Below are positions 45,385 to 55,595 of a stretch of DNA of 64,000 nt, one piece after another. The stretch spans positions 1-64,000 of the forward strand of contig CAMDGV010000018.1 in assembly GCA_945898055.1 (NCBI GenBank), given 5' to 3'. The stretch is from Akkermansia muciniphila. Lineage in GTDB: Bacteria; Verrucomicrobiota; Verrucomicrobiia; Limisphaerales; UBA9464. Position 1 is the first letter of the stretch, and each line of letters begins with the position of its first letter. The notes under the pieces were generated by a model. It ran no database searches. It saw only the letters and a program-made list of their open reading frames with translations, and was not told where the DNA came from. A program made the translations under genes and the position numbers.

Positions 45385-46266
45385 ATGTCCACTTTAGTGG
45401 GTTCGCCTGAGTGCATGAGCGGTTCCCCGAGATTTTTGGAACAGCACGGCACCTGTGTTGGAAGTGGTTGGTTACGGGTTGAGCGAGTTGCGGGACTAAG
45501 CACGGTGGTATCAACTCAGGCGAGTGCTCCGTTAAAGGTTTTGATACCCAGAGCGCGAGGGCTGAGTGTTTGGGCCTATTTGAGTAGTTTTGGTGGAGGT
45601 CTTGTAGCGGGCGACTGCATCCAATTTAGGGTCGAGATCGGCGCTGAGGCTCGGTGCTTTGTCAGCAGCCAAGCATCGACCAAGGTGTTCAAGAATCCGA
45701 ATCTACTCCCCTGCGGTCACCAGTTTGAGGCCTGGGCAGGAATAGGTTCGCTGCTAGTTCTTGCCCCTGATCCGGTGCAAGCTTTTACAGGTTCGATCTA
45801 TTCCCAGCGGCAAACATTTCATCTTGATAAGGGGGCTTCGTTGGTTTTGGTTGATTGGCTTACTTCCGGGCGAGTTGCTTGCGGGGAGCGTTGGGCCTTT
45901 TCTCATTTTGAGAGTCGCAACGAGATTTTTGTCGAAGGCCAAAGGCTTGTTATTGATTCTGTCCGACTCGATCCTAGGGATGGTCCTCTCCGACTCTCTC
46001 ACCGAATGAGCCGCTATAACTGTTTTGCATCAGTTGTAATAATTGGCGAGGCATTGAAGGAGGGAATTGATCAAGTTCTCATAGCCGTGGCAAAGTGCGC
46101 AGTTGTCCAACGGGCCTCAATCATTTTTACTGCGAGTCCGATTCGAGGAGGAGTTCTTTTACGTCTCGCAGGAGAGACCGTGGAGGAAGTTAGCCGTGAG
46201 ATTCGAGCGCATCTTAATTTTATTTCTGCGTTACTGGGAGACGATCCACTGATTAGAAAATGGTAA
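45385..46266 (+). CDS. ureD: Urease accessory protein UreD (UreH)
   Basis: A 293-residue scaffold protein that opens the apo-urease for nickel delivery with UreF and UreG. Family features: [30 protein letters not shown] near residue 50, [11 protein letters not shown] around 96, a [21 protein letters not shown] centre, and a C-terminal [16 protein letters not shown]. The order ureD before the structural genes is standard. It ends four bases before ureAB. Confidence 0.92.
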   Translation: MSTLVGSPECMSGSPRFLEQHGTCVGSGWLRVERVAGLSTVVSTQASAPLKVLIPRARGLSVWAYLSSFGGGLVAGDCIQFRVEIGAEARCFVSSQASTKVFKNPNLLPCGHQFEAWAGIGSLLVLAPDPVQAFTGSIYSQRQTFHLDKGASLVLVDWLTSGRVACGERWAFSHFESRNEIFVEGQRLVIDSVRLDPRDGPLRLSHRMSRYNCFASVVIIGEALKEGIDQVLIAVAKCAVVQRASIIFTASPIRGGVLLRLAGETVEEVSREIRAHLNFISALLGDDPLIRKW

Positions 46267-46270
46267 ACTT

Positions 46271-47059
46271 ATGCATCTTTCGCCTCGTGAACTCGACAAA
46301 TTAGTCCTGCACCAAGCGGGTTTCCTTGCCCAGAAGAGACTCGCTCGAGGGACCCGCCTAAATCATCCGGAATCTGTCGCTCTGATTGCCACGGTGTTGC
46401 TGGAATTTATTCGCGACGGACGAAGGGTCGCCGAGTTAATGAATCTGGGGCGACAGCTTTTAGGGCGCAGTCAGGTTATGGCTGGGGTTCCGGAGATGAT
46501 CCACGATGTTCAGGTTGAAGGGACATTTCCAGATGGGTCGAAGCTCGTGACCGTTCATCATCCGATCGCCTCTGAGAATGGAGATCTGAAGCTGGCTCTC
46601 TATGGGAGTTTTTTACCAGTTCCTGATGTTACGGTTTTTAAACTATTAAAAGATGAAATGCTCTTTGAGCCTGGTTCTTACGAGATTGCCGCAGGCGAGC
46701 TAGAGTTGAATGCTGGGCGCGCAACCGTAACCCTCTCAGTGACCAACCTCGGAGATCGTCCTGTTCAAGTTGGGAGCCATTATCATTTCATTGAAACGAA
46801 TGCCTTCCTGCGATTCGATCGTGGAGAGGCTTACGGAAAGCGCCTAGATATACCGGCAGGGACAGCGGTCCGATTTGAACCTGGCGAAGCCAAGACGGTT
46901 CGTCTTGTCGAAATTGGGGGGCGGAAGGTAATCCGCGGCGGAAATAACTTAGGCGACGGCCCGGTTTCGGAGGAGGGCAAGCGTGCGGCGATGGATCGTG
47001 TTAGACTTCGCGGATTTGCCCACCAGGAGTCTCATCCGACAACAGCAACCCAACCCTAA
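46271..47059 (+). CDS. ureAB: Urease gamma/beta subunit fusion
   Basis: One 262-residue chain holds both small subunits. Residues 1-100 are gamma: [27 protein letters not shown] and [21 protein letters not shown]. From about 130 the beta subunit begins ([45 protein letters not shown]). Helicobacter UreA shows the same fusion, and a number of other bacteria have it too. The beta part helps organise the trimer around UreC. A tail of about 25 residues after RLRGF exceeds the usual end. Confidence 0.92.
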   Translation: MHLSPRELDKLVLHQAGFLAQKRLARGTRLNHPESVALIATVLLEFIRDGRRVAELMNLGRQLLGRSQVMAGVPEMIHDVQVEGTFPDGSKLVTVHHPIASENGDLKLALYGSFLPVPDVTVFKLLKDEMLFEPGSYEIAAGELELNAGRATVTLSVTNLGDRPVQVGSHYHFIETNAFLRFDRGEAYGKRLDIPAGTAVRFEPGEAKTVRLVEIGGRKVIRGGNNLGDGPVSEEGKRAAMDRVRLRGFAHQESHPTTATQP

Positions 47060-47149
47060 GGCGAGGCCAGAAGTGCGGACTCGGAAGTCTTTGAGTGTTA
47101 CCTAGCCTCTTAAATTGCCAATCGATCGTAGATTTATTTCATCCATTTT

Positions 47150-48865
47150 ATGAGCCAGTATATGAAACGTCAGCATTACGCTGAAATGTTTGGTCCAACC
47201 ACCGGCGACAAGGTCCGTCTTGGAGATACCCACCTTATTTTGGAGGTAGAGTACGATGAGACTGTTTATGGGGATGAATGTAAATTTGGAGGTGGCAAGA
47301 CACTCCGCGAAGGGATGGGGCAAGCCTCTGGAGTCCATCAAGCGGGGGCGCTTGATTGCGTGATTACCAATGCGTTGATTATCGACTATACAGGTATATT
47401 TAAGGCGGATATTGGGATCAAAGACGGGTTTATTGCAGGGATTGGCAAGGCAGGAAATCCCGAGATGATGTCCGGAGTTAAAGAAGGAATGGTGATTGGA
47501 GTCACCACGGAGGTGATTGCTGGTGAGGGTTTGATCGTAACTGCAGGCGGTCTTGATACCCACATCCATTTCATCTGCCCTCAACAGGCTCATGAGGCAA
47601 TTGCTGCGGGGTTAACCACCCTTATTGGTGGAGGAACGGGTCCAGCCACTGGCACCTGTGCAACGACCTGTACGCCCAACGCCTTTTACTTTCGAACCAT
47701 GCTTCAGGCGACGGATGCGTTGCCTCTTAACTTCGGATTTACTGGCAAGGGGAATACGGCCTCGTCTGCGGGACTGGCGGACCAAATTCGAGCGGGAGCG
47801 ATTGGGCTGAAGCTCCACGAGGACTGGGGCACCACCCCTGCGGCAATCGATTGCTGCCTGACCGTTGCCGATCAGCACGACATTCAGGTCACGATTCATA
47901 CGGATACCTTGAACGAGTCGGGTTTTCTTGAAGCCACACTAGCGGCCTTTAAGGGGCGGACAATTCACACCTATCATTCTGAAGGAGCTGGAGGGGGGCA
48001 CGCGCCTGATATTATTCGAGTTTGCGGAGAATCTAACGTGTTACCGAGTTCGACAAATCCCACCCGACCCTACACGATAAATACGATTGATGAGCACTTG
48101 GATATGCTGATGGTTTGCCATCATTTAGATCCCAATTTACCTGAAGACGTCGCGTTTGCGGAGAGCCGGATTCGAGGGGAGACCATTGCCGCCGAAGACA
48201 TTCTTCATGATCTTGGCGCGATTAGTATGATGAGCAGTGACTCGCAAGCAATGGGACGGATTGGAGAGGTGATTACTCGCACTTGGCAAACTGCTGACAA
48301 GATGAAGCAGCAACGCGGTAGCCTACCGAATGAGACCGGTTTGAACGATAATGTACGGATCAAAAGGTATATTTCTAAGTATACGATAAACCCCGCAATT
48401 GCTCACGGCGTCGGCCATCTTGTCGGGTCGGTTGAAGTTGGAAAGCTCGCCGACTTGGTGCTTTGGCGGCCCGCCTTTTTTGGAGCCAAACCTGAGTTGG
48501 TGATTAAAGGAGGCGTCATTGCTTGGAGCCAGATGGGTGATCCGAATGCAAGTATTCCCACGCCTCAACCCGTTTTTATGCGACCGATGTTTGGGGCCTT
48601 TGGGATAGCGCCGGGGCCGATCTCCTTCGCCTTCGTCAGCCAACTCTGTAAGAAAGAAGGCGTGGCTGCAGGCTACGGACTCACCAAACGAATCGAGGCG
48701 GTGCGCGATTGCCGGTCCCTAGGAAAGAAGGACTTAAAATGGAATGATGCCACACCCGTCATCACGGTGGATCCTGAAACCTATCGGGTCACCGCTGATG
48801 GCGAAGCTTTGGTTTGCGAGCCATCCACCGTATTGCCCCTAGCACAGCGGTACCAATTGTTCTGA
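47150..48865 (+). CDS. ureC: Urease alpha subunit
   Basis: The 571-residue catalytic subunit hydrolyses urea to ammonia and carbamate. [14 protein letters not shown] contributes the first nickel histidines, [14 protein letters not shown] the lysine (near residue 221) that is carbamylated to bridge the two nickels, [10 protein letters not shown] another ligand, [17 protein letters not shown] the second pair, and [22 protein letters not shown] the mobile flap with its catalytic histidine. All key residues are present and the length is normal. It lies 90 bases behind ureAB and four bases ahead of ureF. Confidence 0.97.
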   Translation: MSQYMKRQHYAEMFGPTTGDKVRLGDTHLILEVEYDETVYGDECKFGGGKTLREGMGQASGVHQAGALDCVITNALIIDYTGIFKADIGIKDGFIAGIGKAGNPEMMSGVKEGMVIGVTTEVIAGEGLIVTAGGLDTHIHFICPQQAHEAIAAGLTTLIGGGTGPATGTCATTCTPNAFYFRTMLQATDALPLNFGFTGKGNTASSAGLADQIRAGAIGLKLHEDWGTTPAAIDCCLTVADQHDIQVTIHTDTLNESGFLEATLAAFKGRTIHTYHSEGAGGGHAPDIIRVCGESNVLPSSTNPTRPYTINTIDEHLDMLMVCHHLDPNLPEDVAFAESRIRGETIAAEDILHDLGAISMMSSDSQAMGRIGEVITRTWQTADKMKQQRGSLPNETGLNDNVRIKRYISKYTINPAIAHGVGHLVGSVEVGKLADLVLWRPAFFGAKPELVIKGGVIAWSQMGDPNASIPTPQPVFMRPMFGAFGIAPGPISFAFVSQLCKKEGVAAGYGLTKRIEAVRDCRSLGKKDLKWNDATPVITVDPETYRVTADGEALVCEPSTVLPLAQRYQLF

Positions 48866-48868
48866 GCT

Positions 48869-49591
48869 ATGGTCGGCCCACCCTTAGTTTGTGAGACGGC
48901 GTTGGGGTCAGAAACCATCGATTGCCCAAGGTCGAGTGTCGTTGATTGGCTGATTTGGCAGTTTGCAGATTCAGCCTTTCCGACGGGTGGATTTGTTCAC
49001 TCCGGAGGGTTGGAGGCCGCTTGGCAGCACGGGGAGATTCGGGGTCGAGCTGACTTGCAGGCATTTATTCAAGCAAGCCTCAACCAACTGGGTAGCTCCG
49101 TGCTTCCCTTCGTAAGTGAAGTCCATCGACAACCCGGAAAAATTGAAGAATTGGATCGGCTTTTTGATGCGTTCACCACCAATCATATCGCCAATCGAGC
49201 GAGCCGGTTGCAAGGGTTATCTTTGGCTACCGCGGCTGAACGGATTTTTGCGCATCCCGGATTCAAGCCGCTGCACCAACCGGCGCTCCCGTTCAGTCAT
49301 GTTGCGCTTGTCTTTGGTTTCATATCTCAGGTGGTCGGACTTGAGTTAGTGAGGGCTTCTCGATTGTTTCTTTTTCAACAGCTCCGCACTTTGACGAATG
49401 CCGCAGTTCGCCTTGGTATCGTCGGACCGATGGAGGGGCAGACACTACAGTATCGATTGGCACCTTTGGCTGAATTGATTGTGTCTCGTAGCCTGACTCA
49501 GTCACTTGCTGATCTCTCGCAGAGCATGCCCTTGCTCGATCTTTGGCAAGGGACGCAAGGCCGACTTTATTCGCGACTGTTCCAAAGTTAA
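48869..49591 (+). CDS. ureF: Urease accessory protein UreF
   Basis: A 240-residue helical protein. The diagnostic N-terminal motif [20 protein letters not shown] is followed by [20 protein letters not shown] and, late, [26 protein letters not shown]. UreF bridges UreD and UreG and checks GTP use by UreG during nickel insertion. The first 30 residues before VVDWLIWQF look like an unstructured extension, so the start could be later. Confidence 0.9.
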   Translation: MVGPPLVCETALGSETIDCPRSSVVDWLIWQFADSAFPTGGFVHSGGLEAAWQHGEIRGRADLQAFIQASLNQLGSSVLPFVSEVHRQPGKIEELDRLFDAFTTNHIANRASRLQGLSLATAAERIFAHPGFKPLHQPALPFSHVALVFGFISQVVGLELVRASRLFLFQQLRTLTNAAVRLGIVGPMEGQTLQYRLAPLAELIVSRSLTQSLADLSQSMPLLDLWQGTQGRLYSRLFQS

Positions 49592-49626
49592 CTCTCCAGC
49601 AACCTGCCCCATTTTCCTCATTTCTA

Positions 49627-50364
49627 ATGAACTCACATAGTCATAATTTCGGATCGCATTCACACAGTCACACCCACGAACACTTGGAGCATCCGGGTCA
49701 TTTTCACGAACGCGAAACGCCCTTAGATCGAGACTTCAAAAAACGTGCTTTCACCGTGGGTATTGGTGGACCTGTTGGTAGTGGAAAAACAGCGCTGATG
49801 CTGCAGCTCTGTCAGCGGCTCCGAGAGAGGATGAATATCGCTGCCGTGACCAACGATATTTTCACCCGTGAAGACGGCGAGTTTCTGGTTCGAAATAACG
49901 CTTTGGATGCCGCACGAATTAGGGCCGTTGAGACCGGTGGTTGTCCGCACGCGGCTATTCGAGAGGATATCTCTGCGAATCTCTTAGCTCTCGAAGAGCT
50001 CCATCGCGAATTCCATCCTGAACTTCTCTTGCTTGAATCCGGTGGCGATAATTTAGCTGCGCATTTTAGCCGCGAATTAGCTGATTTTACTATTTATGTT
50101 ATCGATGTCGCGGGGGGCGATAAGGTCCCGCGTAAAGGAGGCCCTGGGATCACCCAATCAGATCTTCTAGTCATTAATAAGACAGACCTTGCGGAAGCGG
50201 TCGGGGCCAATTTGGAGGTTATGTCGCGTGATTCAAAAGCGATGCGAGGAACTGGTCCCTTTGTTTTTGCACAGGTCAAAAATGGGGTAGGACTCGCTGA
50301 CATTATTAGTCAAATAGTCCACGCATGGCAGCATCAAAAAGGCGTTGAACACTCTCATCTTTGA
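49627..50364 (+). CDS. ureG: Urease accessory GTPase UreG with histidine-rich N-terminus
   Basis: From ATG 49627, 245 residues. The first 35 are a histidine-rich tail ([20 protein letters not shown]), a likely nickel-binding region. Then comes the SIMIBI GTPase core: [23 protein letters not shown] (P-loop), [15 protein letters not shown] with the metal-binding CPH motif, [14 protein letters not shown], and [14 protein letters not shown] for guanine. UreG drives nickel insertion into UreC. No ureE gene is present in the cluster, so the histidine tail may take over nickel storage or delivery. It is the last gene of the operon. Confidence 0.95.
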   Translation: MNSHSHNFGSHSHSHTHEHLEHPGHFHERETPLDRDFKKRAFTVGIGGPVGSGKTALMLQLCQRLRERMNIAAVTNDIFTREDGEFLVRNNALDAARIRAVETGGCPHAAIREDISANLLALEELHREFHPELLLLESGGDNLAAHFSRELADFTIYVIDVAGGDKVPRKGGPGITQSDLLVINKTDLAEAVGANLEVMSRDSKAMRGTGPFVFAQVKNGVGLADIISQIVHAWQHQKGVEHSHL

Positions 50365-51206
50365 GGGGTGAAACCACCGTCCCTTGTGGTAGTTTTTAAG
50401 GTCAGTGTTCGGGGTCAGTTTTCTAAACAGCGCTTTGCTTGGACTGGGTAAAGGCCGGGTCTCAATCACCTTTTTTTGAGAGCAGATCTGGTTTTTCTGA
50501 CAATTACCTCCCCTATTGTTGGAAGGATGAGGATGAGGCTAGGAAGCCGATTGAGGGCATAGATCGGCATCGGCCGAGCTTTTTAGGATGGCGGAGGGCG
50601 TTGTTTGCGCAGGCGTTCAGCGGCGATTAAAATCTGGGGGTACCTTAAGATTAGAAATAAACTCTTTGGGGAATGGTTCCGATCAAAGTAGGCCAATCGG
50701 CAATTTTTTAGCGCGAACAGCGTTCAAATGACCCACGGCAACCTCCTCTATTGAGCCTAGTTCCAATGGCCGAAAACGAATTTGGAAGTCCAGAATTCGA
50801 TCACGTTTTTCCTTAACCAATAGGAGCATTTCGAAGACATTTTCGAATCGTAAAGGTTTGAATTAATCGCAATAGGCATGCACCTGAGGAAGTCCCATCG
50901 GTTCTTCGGACCCGCGTAGAGTCATCGATTGACCAAAGGATCGGTAGAATCCCCCTTCAACGGTTTCCATCTAGCGAAAAAAGTTGGAGAAATGAACGAT
51001 CCCAGCCAGATCCGTTTCGGAGAACTCAACCCGCCGTGTCGCTCGAAATTAAAATGGCCTAAGAGACCTTTGCCTTCCTGCGCGTTCCCTCCGATCCTGA
51101 ATATTTTCTTAGCGAGAATACTTTGCATTGATCGAGGTCTGAAGTGAGTTTTATTAGGGTCCTTCCCTTGTTTTTTTTTGTCAGTTGGCGTCCGATCATC
51201 CTCGCT
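50365..51206. other. Intergenic stretch with a possible decayed minus-strand gene
   Basis: A GGGGTCAGTT motif lies at 50411-50420. Between about 50650 and 51080 the minus strand gives pieces that look like degraded coding sequence: GLLGHFNFERHGGLSS, then FKPLRFENVFEMLLLVKEKRDRILDFQIR after stops and a frame change. I recognise no family, so this is at best a pseudogene. The sulfatase promoter should lie at the right end. Confidence 0.35.
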
Positions 51207-52889
51207 ATGATTCCAAGTTCACTATGGATCCGGTTCCTCAGTTTGTTGTGCTGGAGTGCGATCTCCGCCTTGGCCGCTCGCAAACCAAATATTATTATTA
51301 TGTTGTCTGATGACATGGGTTTTTCGGACCTCGGTTGTTATGGCGGAGAAATTTCGACTCCGCACCTCGACGGGTTAGCTCGAGACGGATTACGGTTCAC
51401 CCAATTTTATAATACTGCGAGGTGTTGTCCGACCCGAGCGTCGTTGCTCACGGGGCTTCATCCGCACCAGGCTGGGGTGGGGCACATGATGGAAGATCGG
51501 CATTTAGGTGGATATCGAGGGCAACTGGGCCAAAATTCGGTGACGATTGCTGAGACCTTAAAAGGGGTTGGTTACCGGTCCTATGCGGTGGGCAAGTGGC
51601 ATGTGACCCCAGGCGAGTCGGTTCAGGCATTGCTCTCCACGAACAACTGGCCATTGCAACGTGGATTTGATCGTTTTTATGGAACGATCCACGGCGCCGG
51701 CAGTTTCTGGGATCCCAGTTCTTTAGTACGCGACAACCGTCAGATTACCGTGGCGAACGATCCTGAATATCAACCGAGAAGCTTTTACTACACCGATGCC
51801 ATTGCCGACCAAGCGGCTCGATTTATTCGGGAGCACGGACGCGAATCGAACCAAAGACCCTTTTTGCTGTATGTAGCTTTTACTGCGGCGCATTGGCCGA
51901 TGCACGCCAGGGAGAGCGACATTGTTCGGCAGAAGGGTCGTTACGCAGTTGGATACAAGGGGATTCATCAAGCGCGCTGGGAAAAACAAAAACAGTTAGG
52001 AATTGTTGATTCCACATGGTTACCGGCACCGATGGCAGCTGAGTGGGATTCCGTGAAGAACCGGCCCTTTGAAGAACGTTGCATGGAGGTATATGCTGCG
52101 ATGGTCGAGTCTATGGATCAGGGGATTGGGCGAATTCTGGGGGCCTTGAAAGAAGGTGGAAGATCGGACAATACGGTGGTGTTCTATCTGCAGGATAATG
52201 GGGGATGCGCGGAAGGAATCGGTCGAGGGACCGGGCCCAGTGGATCCGCCGTTTCTCAGTCTTTGCCTCCGATGACTCCGGAGACACCTCAATTCGGGAG
52301 TCAGCCGAAGCAAACCCGCGACGGACGACCCGTGCGACAGGGATATGGGGTGATGCCTGGAGCCGACGATACCTATGTGGCCTATGGGCGGGCTTGGGCC
52401 GCGGTCAGCAATACTCCCTTTCGAGAGTACAAACATTGGGTCCATGAGGGAGGAATCAGCACTCCCTTGATTATCCGTTGGCCGATCGGAATCCGAGCCA
52501 AAGATAGGAATGGGCTGATACCGGCACCGGGGCAACTCCCGGATATTCTGGCCACCTGCATCGATTTGGCGGGGGCTCGATATCCGTTGGAATATGGGGG
52601 CAACCGGATTACTCCTCTTGAAGGTACCAGTTTACGACCGTTGCTTGAGGGTCGACGTTTCCGAAGGACTAAGCCGCTAGTTTGGGAGCATGAAGGAAAT
52701 CGTGCGATACGGCAGGATGAATGGAAACTAGTAACAAAAGGCGAAAAAGTTTCATGGGAATTGTACAATCTAAGTTCTGACCGAACTGAGTCGCACGACT
52801 TAGCTGGAGTGCATCCTGACAAGGTTCGAGCCCTGACTTTGGAGTGGGAAAAGTGGGCACGCAGAGCAAATGTCCTTCCTAGTCCGTAA
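51207..52889 (+). CDS. Arylsulfatase (sulfatase family)
   Basis: About 560 residues with an N-terminal signal (WIRFLSLLCWSAISALAARKP). IIIMLSDDMGFSDLGCYGG supplies the first calcium aspartates. CCPTRASLLTG is the sulfatase signature in which the cysteine of CPTRA is converted to formylglycine. Later GKWHVTPGE and KHWVHEGGISTPLIIRWP complete the active site. The family removes sulfate from sulfated polysaccharides or small esters in the periplasm, and such genes abound in Verrucomicrobiota. No maturase (formylglycine-generating enzyme) is in the window. The ATG at 51207 is preferred because it begins the signal peptide. It is followed by repeat copy F. Confidence 0.92.
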   Translation: MIPSSLWIRFLSLLCWSAISALAARKPNIIIMLSDDMGFSDLGCYGGEISTPHLDGLARDGLRFTQFYNTARCCPTRASLLTGLHPHQAGVGHMMEDRHLGGYRGQLGQNSVTIAETLKGVGYRSYAVGKWHVTPGESVQALLSTNNWPLQRGFDRFYGTIHGAGSFWDPSSLVRDNRQITVANDPEYQPRSFYYTDAIADQAARFIREHGRESNQRPFLLYVAFTAAHWPMHARESDIVRQKGRYAVGYKGIHQARWEKQKQLGIVDSTWLPAPMAAEWDSVKNRPFEERCMEVYAAMVESMDQGIGRILGALKEGGRSDNTVVFYLQDNGGCAEGIGRGTGPSGSAVSQSLPPMTPETPQFGSQPKQTRDGRPVRQGYGVMPGADDTYVAYGRAWAAVSNTPFREYKHWVHEGGISTPLIIRWPIGIRAKDRNGLIPAPGQLPDILATCIDLAGARYPLEYGGNRITPLEGTSLRPLLEGRRFRRTKPLVWEHEGNRAIRQDEWKLVTKGEKVSWELYNLSSDRTESHDLAGVHPDKVRALTLEWEKWARRANVLPSP

Positions 52890-52910
52890 AAAATGACACG
52901 GGTGTTTTAC

Positions 52911-52938
52911 CCTCCGCGTCAAAAAGCAAATTCCTATC
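52911..52938 (+). repeat. Dispersed short repeat, copy F
   Basis: CCCTCCGCGTCAAAAAGCA then AATTCCTATCAAATTGG, starting 22 bases after the sulfatase stop. It shares a longer flank with copy C. 130 bases later the ATP-grasp cluster starts. Confidence 0.7.
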
Positions 52939-53069
52939 AAATTGGCGCCCCGTTTTTCCGGCCTCGGCAAGCGCCTTGCTAAGGGGAAGGCCACGCAGGA
53001 TCAGTCAAAGCCTTTTGCCTGATTTTGCTGAGGGAAACCGAATAATAATATTCATCTGTCTGACGCAAT

Positions 53070-54542
53070 ATGACCGCAGTGGTAAAAAAACAACTGAACC
53101 AGTTGAGCTTGGATGCAGACGTCGCCAATGGATTTTTTGACGAGATGTTCGGTCGTGAGGCCAGCACTCTCGATCATTACCAGAAACTGCGCGGCGCGTT
53201 CAACCAGATCACCCACGATGATTTCAAGACCAAGCGCAACTCCGTTGATCTCGCGTTCCTGCGTCAGGGCGTGACTTTCAATGTGTATGGCGATTCGCGC
53301 GGGACGGAGCGGATATTCCCGTTCGACCTCGTGCCGCGCATCATTCCGGCCAAGGAGTGGGAACACATAGAGCGCGGTCTCGTGCAACGGATCACCGCGC
53401 TCAATCTTTTCCTCCACGACATCTACCACGAGCAACGCATCGTCAAGGACGGCGTCGTGCCGGAGCATTACATCCTTTCGGGAAAACATTTCCGCCGCGA
53501 GTTCGTGAACTTCGCCGTGCCCAAGGATATTTACATCCACGTCTGCGGAACGGACCTAATCCGCGATGACAAGGGGCAATACATGGTGCTGGAGGATAAC
53601 GGCCGTTGTCCGAGCGGCGTGAGTTACGTGTTGGAAAACCGGCGCGCGATGAAACGCACGTTTCACGGCTTGTTCGAGAACGTCGGCGTGCGCCCGGTGG
53701 AACATTACCCGCAGGAGTTGCTCAAATCGCTGCAACACATCGCACCCGCTGGCGTGGCCGAGCCGACCATCGCGCTGCTGACGCCCGGCGCGCACAACTC
53801 GGCTTATTTTGAACACACATACCTTGCGCGTCAGATGGGAATCGAGATCGTTGAGGGGCGCGACCTGCTCGTGCGCGACGATCATGTGTTCATGCGGACG
53901 ACGAAGGGTTTAAGACCGGTGCATGTGATCTATCGGCGCATTGATGATGATTTTCTTGATCCCACAGTGTTCCGTCGCGACTCGATGCTCGGCGTGCCCG
54001 GGTTGATCCGAGCCTATCGTGCGGGAAATGTTTCGCTCGCCAATTCCATCGGCACGGGCATCGCCGATGACAAGGTGATGTATTATTTCGTGCCGAAGAT
54101 GATCGAGTATTACCTCGATCAGAAACCGATCATCCCCAACGTACCGACTTACCTCGCGAGCGAGGAGGCGGACATGAAATACATTCTCGCGAATCTCGAA
54201 AAGTTGGTGGTGAAAGCCGCCAATGAATCCGGCGGGTACGGCATGTTGATGGGGCCAAAGGCGGCGAAGGAGGAGATAGAGGAGTTTCGCAAGCGCATCA
54301 TTGCCGAACCGCGCAATTACATCGCGCAGCCGATGATCTCTCTCTCCACGCATCCGACGTATGTGGACGGTGGCTTTGAAGGACGTCACGTAGATTTGCG
54401 CCCGTTCATCCTGTGTGGCGAAAAGACCGTGATTGTACCCGGCGGCTTGACGCGTGTGGCCTTGCGCAAAGGTTCGCTTGTCGTCAATTCCTCTCAAGGC
54501 GGTGGTAGTAAAGACACCTGGGTTTTGTATGGAGACGAATAA
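53070..54542 (+). CDS. Circularly permuted ATP-grasp enzyme, type 2
   Basis: A 490-residue protein of the DUF404/DUF407 class. Motifs in order: [50 protein letters not shown], the ADN-like [74 protein letters not shown] and the ending [27 protein letters not shown]. In the family the ATP-grasp fold is rearranged and thought to ligate an amino group to a carboxyl group, building small peptides. The next gene (alpha-E) starts right at the stop codon, as is usual for this pair. Confidence 0.9.
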   Translation: MTAVVKKQLNQLSLDADVANGFFDEMFGREASTLDHYQKLRGAFNQITHDDFKTKRNSVDLAFLRQGVTFNVYGDSRGTERIFPFDLVPRIIPAKEWEHIERGLVQRITALNLFLHDIYHEQRIVKDGVVPEHYILSGKHFRREFVNFAVPKDIYIHVCGTDLIRDDKGQYMVLEDNGRCPSGVSYVLENRRAMKRTFHGLFENVGVRPVEHYPQELLKSLQHIAPAGVAEPTIALLTPGAHNSAYFEHTYLARQMGIEIVEGRDLLVRDDHVFMRTTKGLRPVHVIYRRIDDDFLDPTVFRRDSMLGVPGLIRAYRAGNVSLANSIGTGIADDKVMYYFVPKMIEYYLDQKPIIPNVPTYLASEEADMKYILANLEKLVVKAANESGGYGMLMGPKAAKEEIEEFRKRIIAEPRNYIAQPMISLSTHPTYVDGGFEGRHVDLRPFILCGEKTVIVPGGLTRVALRKGSLVVNSSQGGGSKDTWVLYGDE

Positions 54543-55589
54543 ATGTTAAGCCGCGTTGCCAACTCGCTTTACTGGATGTCCCGCTACATTGAGCGGGCTG
54601 AAAATGTCGCGCGTCTGCTCGATGTTAATCTTCAACTGCTGCTCGATTTTCGCAGTCTCGACGACGAAAAACTCCGCGCTCACTGGCTACCCATCGTGCA
54701 GACGACTGGCGATCAGGAGTCGTTCGTCAAACAACATCAGCGCGCCACAGCCGCTGCGGTGGCGGATTTCATGGTGTTCCGTCAGGAGAATCCCAACTCC
54801 ATCGTTTCCTCCATCTGTAGCGCGAGAGAAAACGCACGGATGGTCCGCGACCAGATCACGCAGGAGACGTGGGAGGAGTTGAACCGGCTCTATCTCTTCA
54901 TGCTGTCGCCGCAGGCGCGGCAGATGTGGACGGACAGTCCGACGGATTTCTTCAACCAGATCAAGGGCAGCTCTCTTCAGTTGATTGGCCTGAGCGACGC
55001 CACTCATATCCACAATGAAGGGTGGTGGTTCAGCGAGGCAGGGCGTTTCATCGAACGCGCCGACAAGACGTCGCGCATTCTTGATCTGCGTTATCACACG
55101 CTGCCCACGCGCGGCCTTCCAAAAAGTGTGAGCCAGATGGACACGCTCGAATGGTCGGCCGTGTTACGTTCGTGCAGCGGTTGGGATGCGTTCAAATCAA
55201 TCTATGGCGCGGAGGTTCATCCGCGTCATGTGGCTGAGTTTCTTTTGTTGAACGAAGATTTTCCGCGCTCCGTCCGGTTTTGCGTCGAGCGGCTCAACGA
55301 TTCGTTACGCCGCATCTCCGGCGTCTCCGACCGGCGTTTTTCAAACGACGCGGAAAAGCTCTGTGGTCGCCTCGCGGCGGAGTTGCAATTCTGCACCATT
55401 GAGGAAGTCTTCGAGGCTGGATTGCATGACTATATTGATCAGGTTCAGATCAAGCTGAACAACATCGGGGAGGCTCTTTTCAACGCCTACATCTTCAAGG
55501 CATTTGATACCGACGGCGAAGAACATTTCGTGCAGCAAGAGGAACAACAGCAGCAGTTCAAATCGGCAATCGGCAATCGAAAATTCTAA
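54543..55589 (+). CDS. Alpha-E domain protein (DUF403)
   Basis: A 348-residue all-helical protein beginning with LSRVANSLYWMSRYIERAENVARLLDVNLQLLLDF, the defining start of alpha-E proteins. Later come SICSARENARMVRDQIT and EEVFEAGLHDYIDQVQIKLNNIGEALFNAYI. Alpha-E proteins always accompany the permuted ATP-grasp enzymes and are thought to present or modify the peptide product; their activity is unproven. The ATG follows the previous stop with no gap. A glutamine-rich tail (EEQQQQFKS) ends the protein. Confidence 0.9.
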   Translation: MLSRVANSLYWMSRYIERAENVARLLDVNLQLLLDFRSLDDEKLRAHWLPIVQTTGDQESFVKQHQRATAAAVADFMVFRQENPNSIVSSICSARENARMVRDQITQETWEELNRLYLFMLSPQARQMWTDSPTDFFNQIKGSSLQLIGLSDATHIHNEGWWFSEAGRFIERADKTSRILDLRYHTLPTRGLPKSVSQMDTLEWSAVLRSCSGWDAFKSIYGAEVHPRHVAEFLLLNEDFPRSVRFCVERLNDSLRRISGVSDRRFSNDAEKLCGRLAAELQFCTIEEVFEAGLHDYIDQVQIKLNNIGEALFNAYIFKAFDTDGEEHFVQQEEQQQQFKSAIGNRKF

Positions 55590-55595
55590 ATCCGG

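Noticed and set aside
50382-50400. ACCAC-GTGGT followed by TTTTT after ureG as a terminator
   Set aside because: The stem is only five base pairs with a poor base, too weak to list as a feature.
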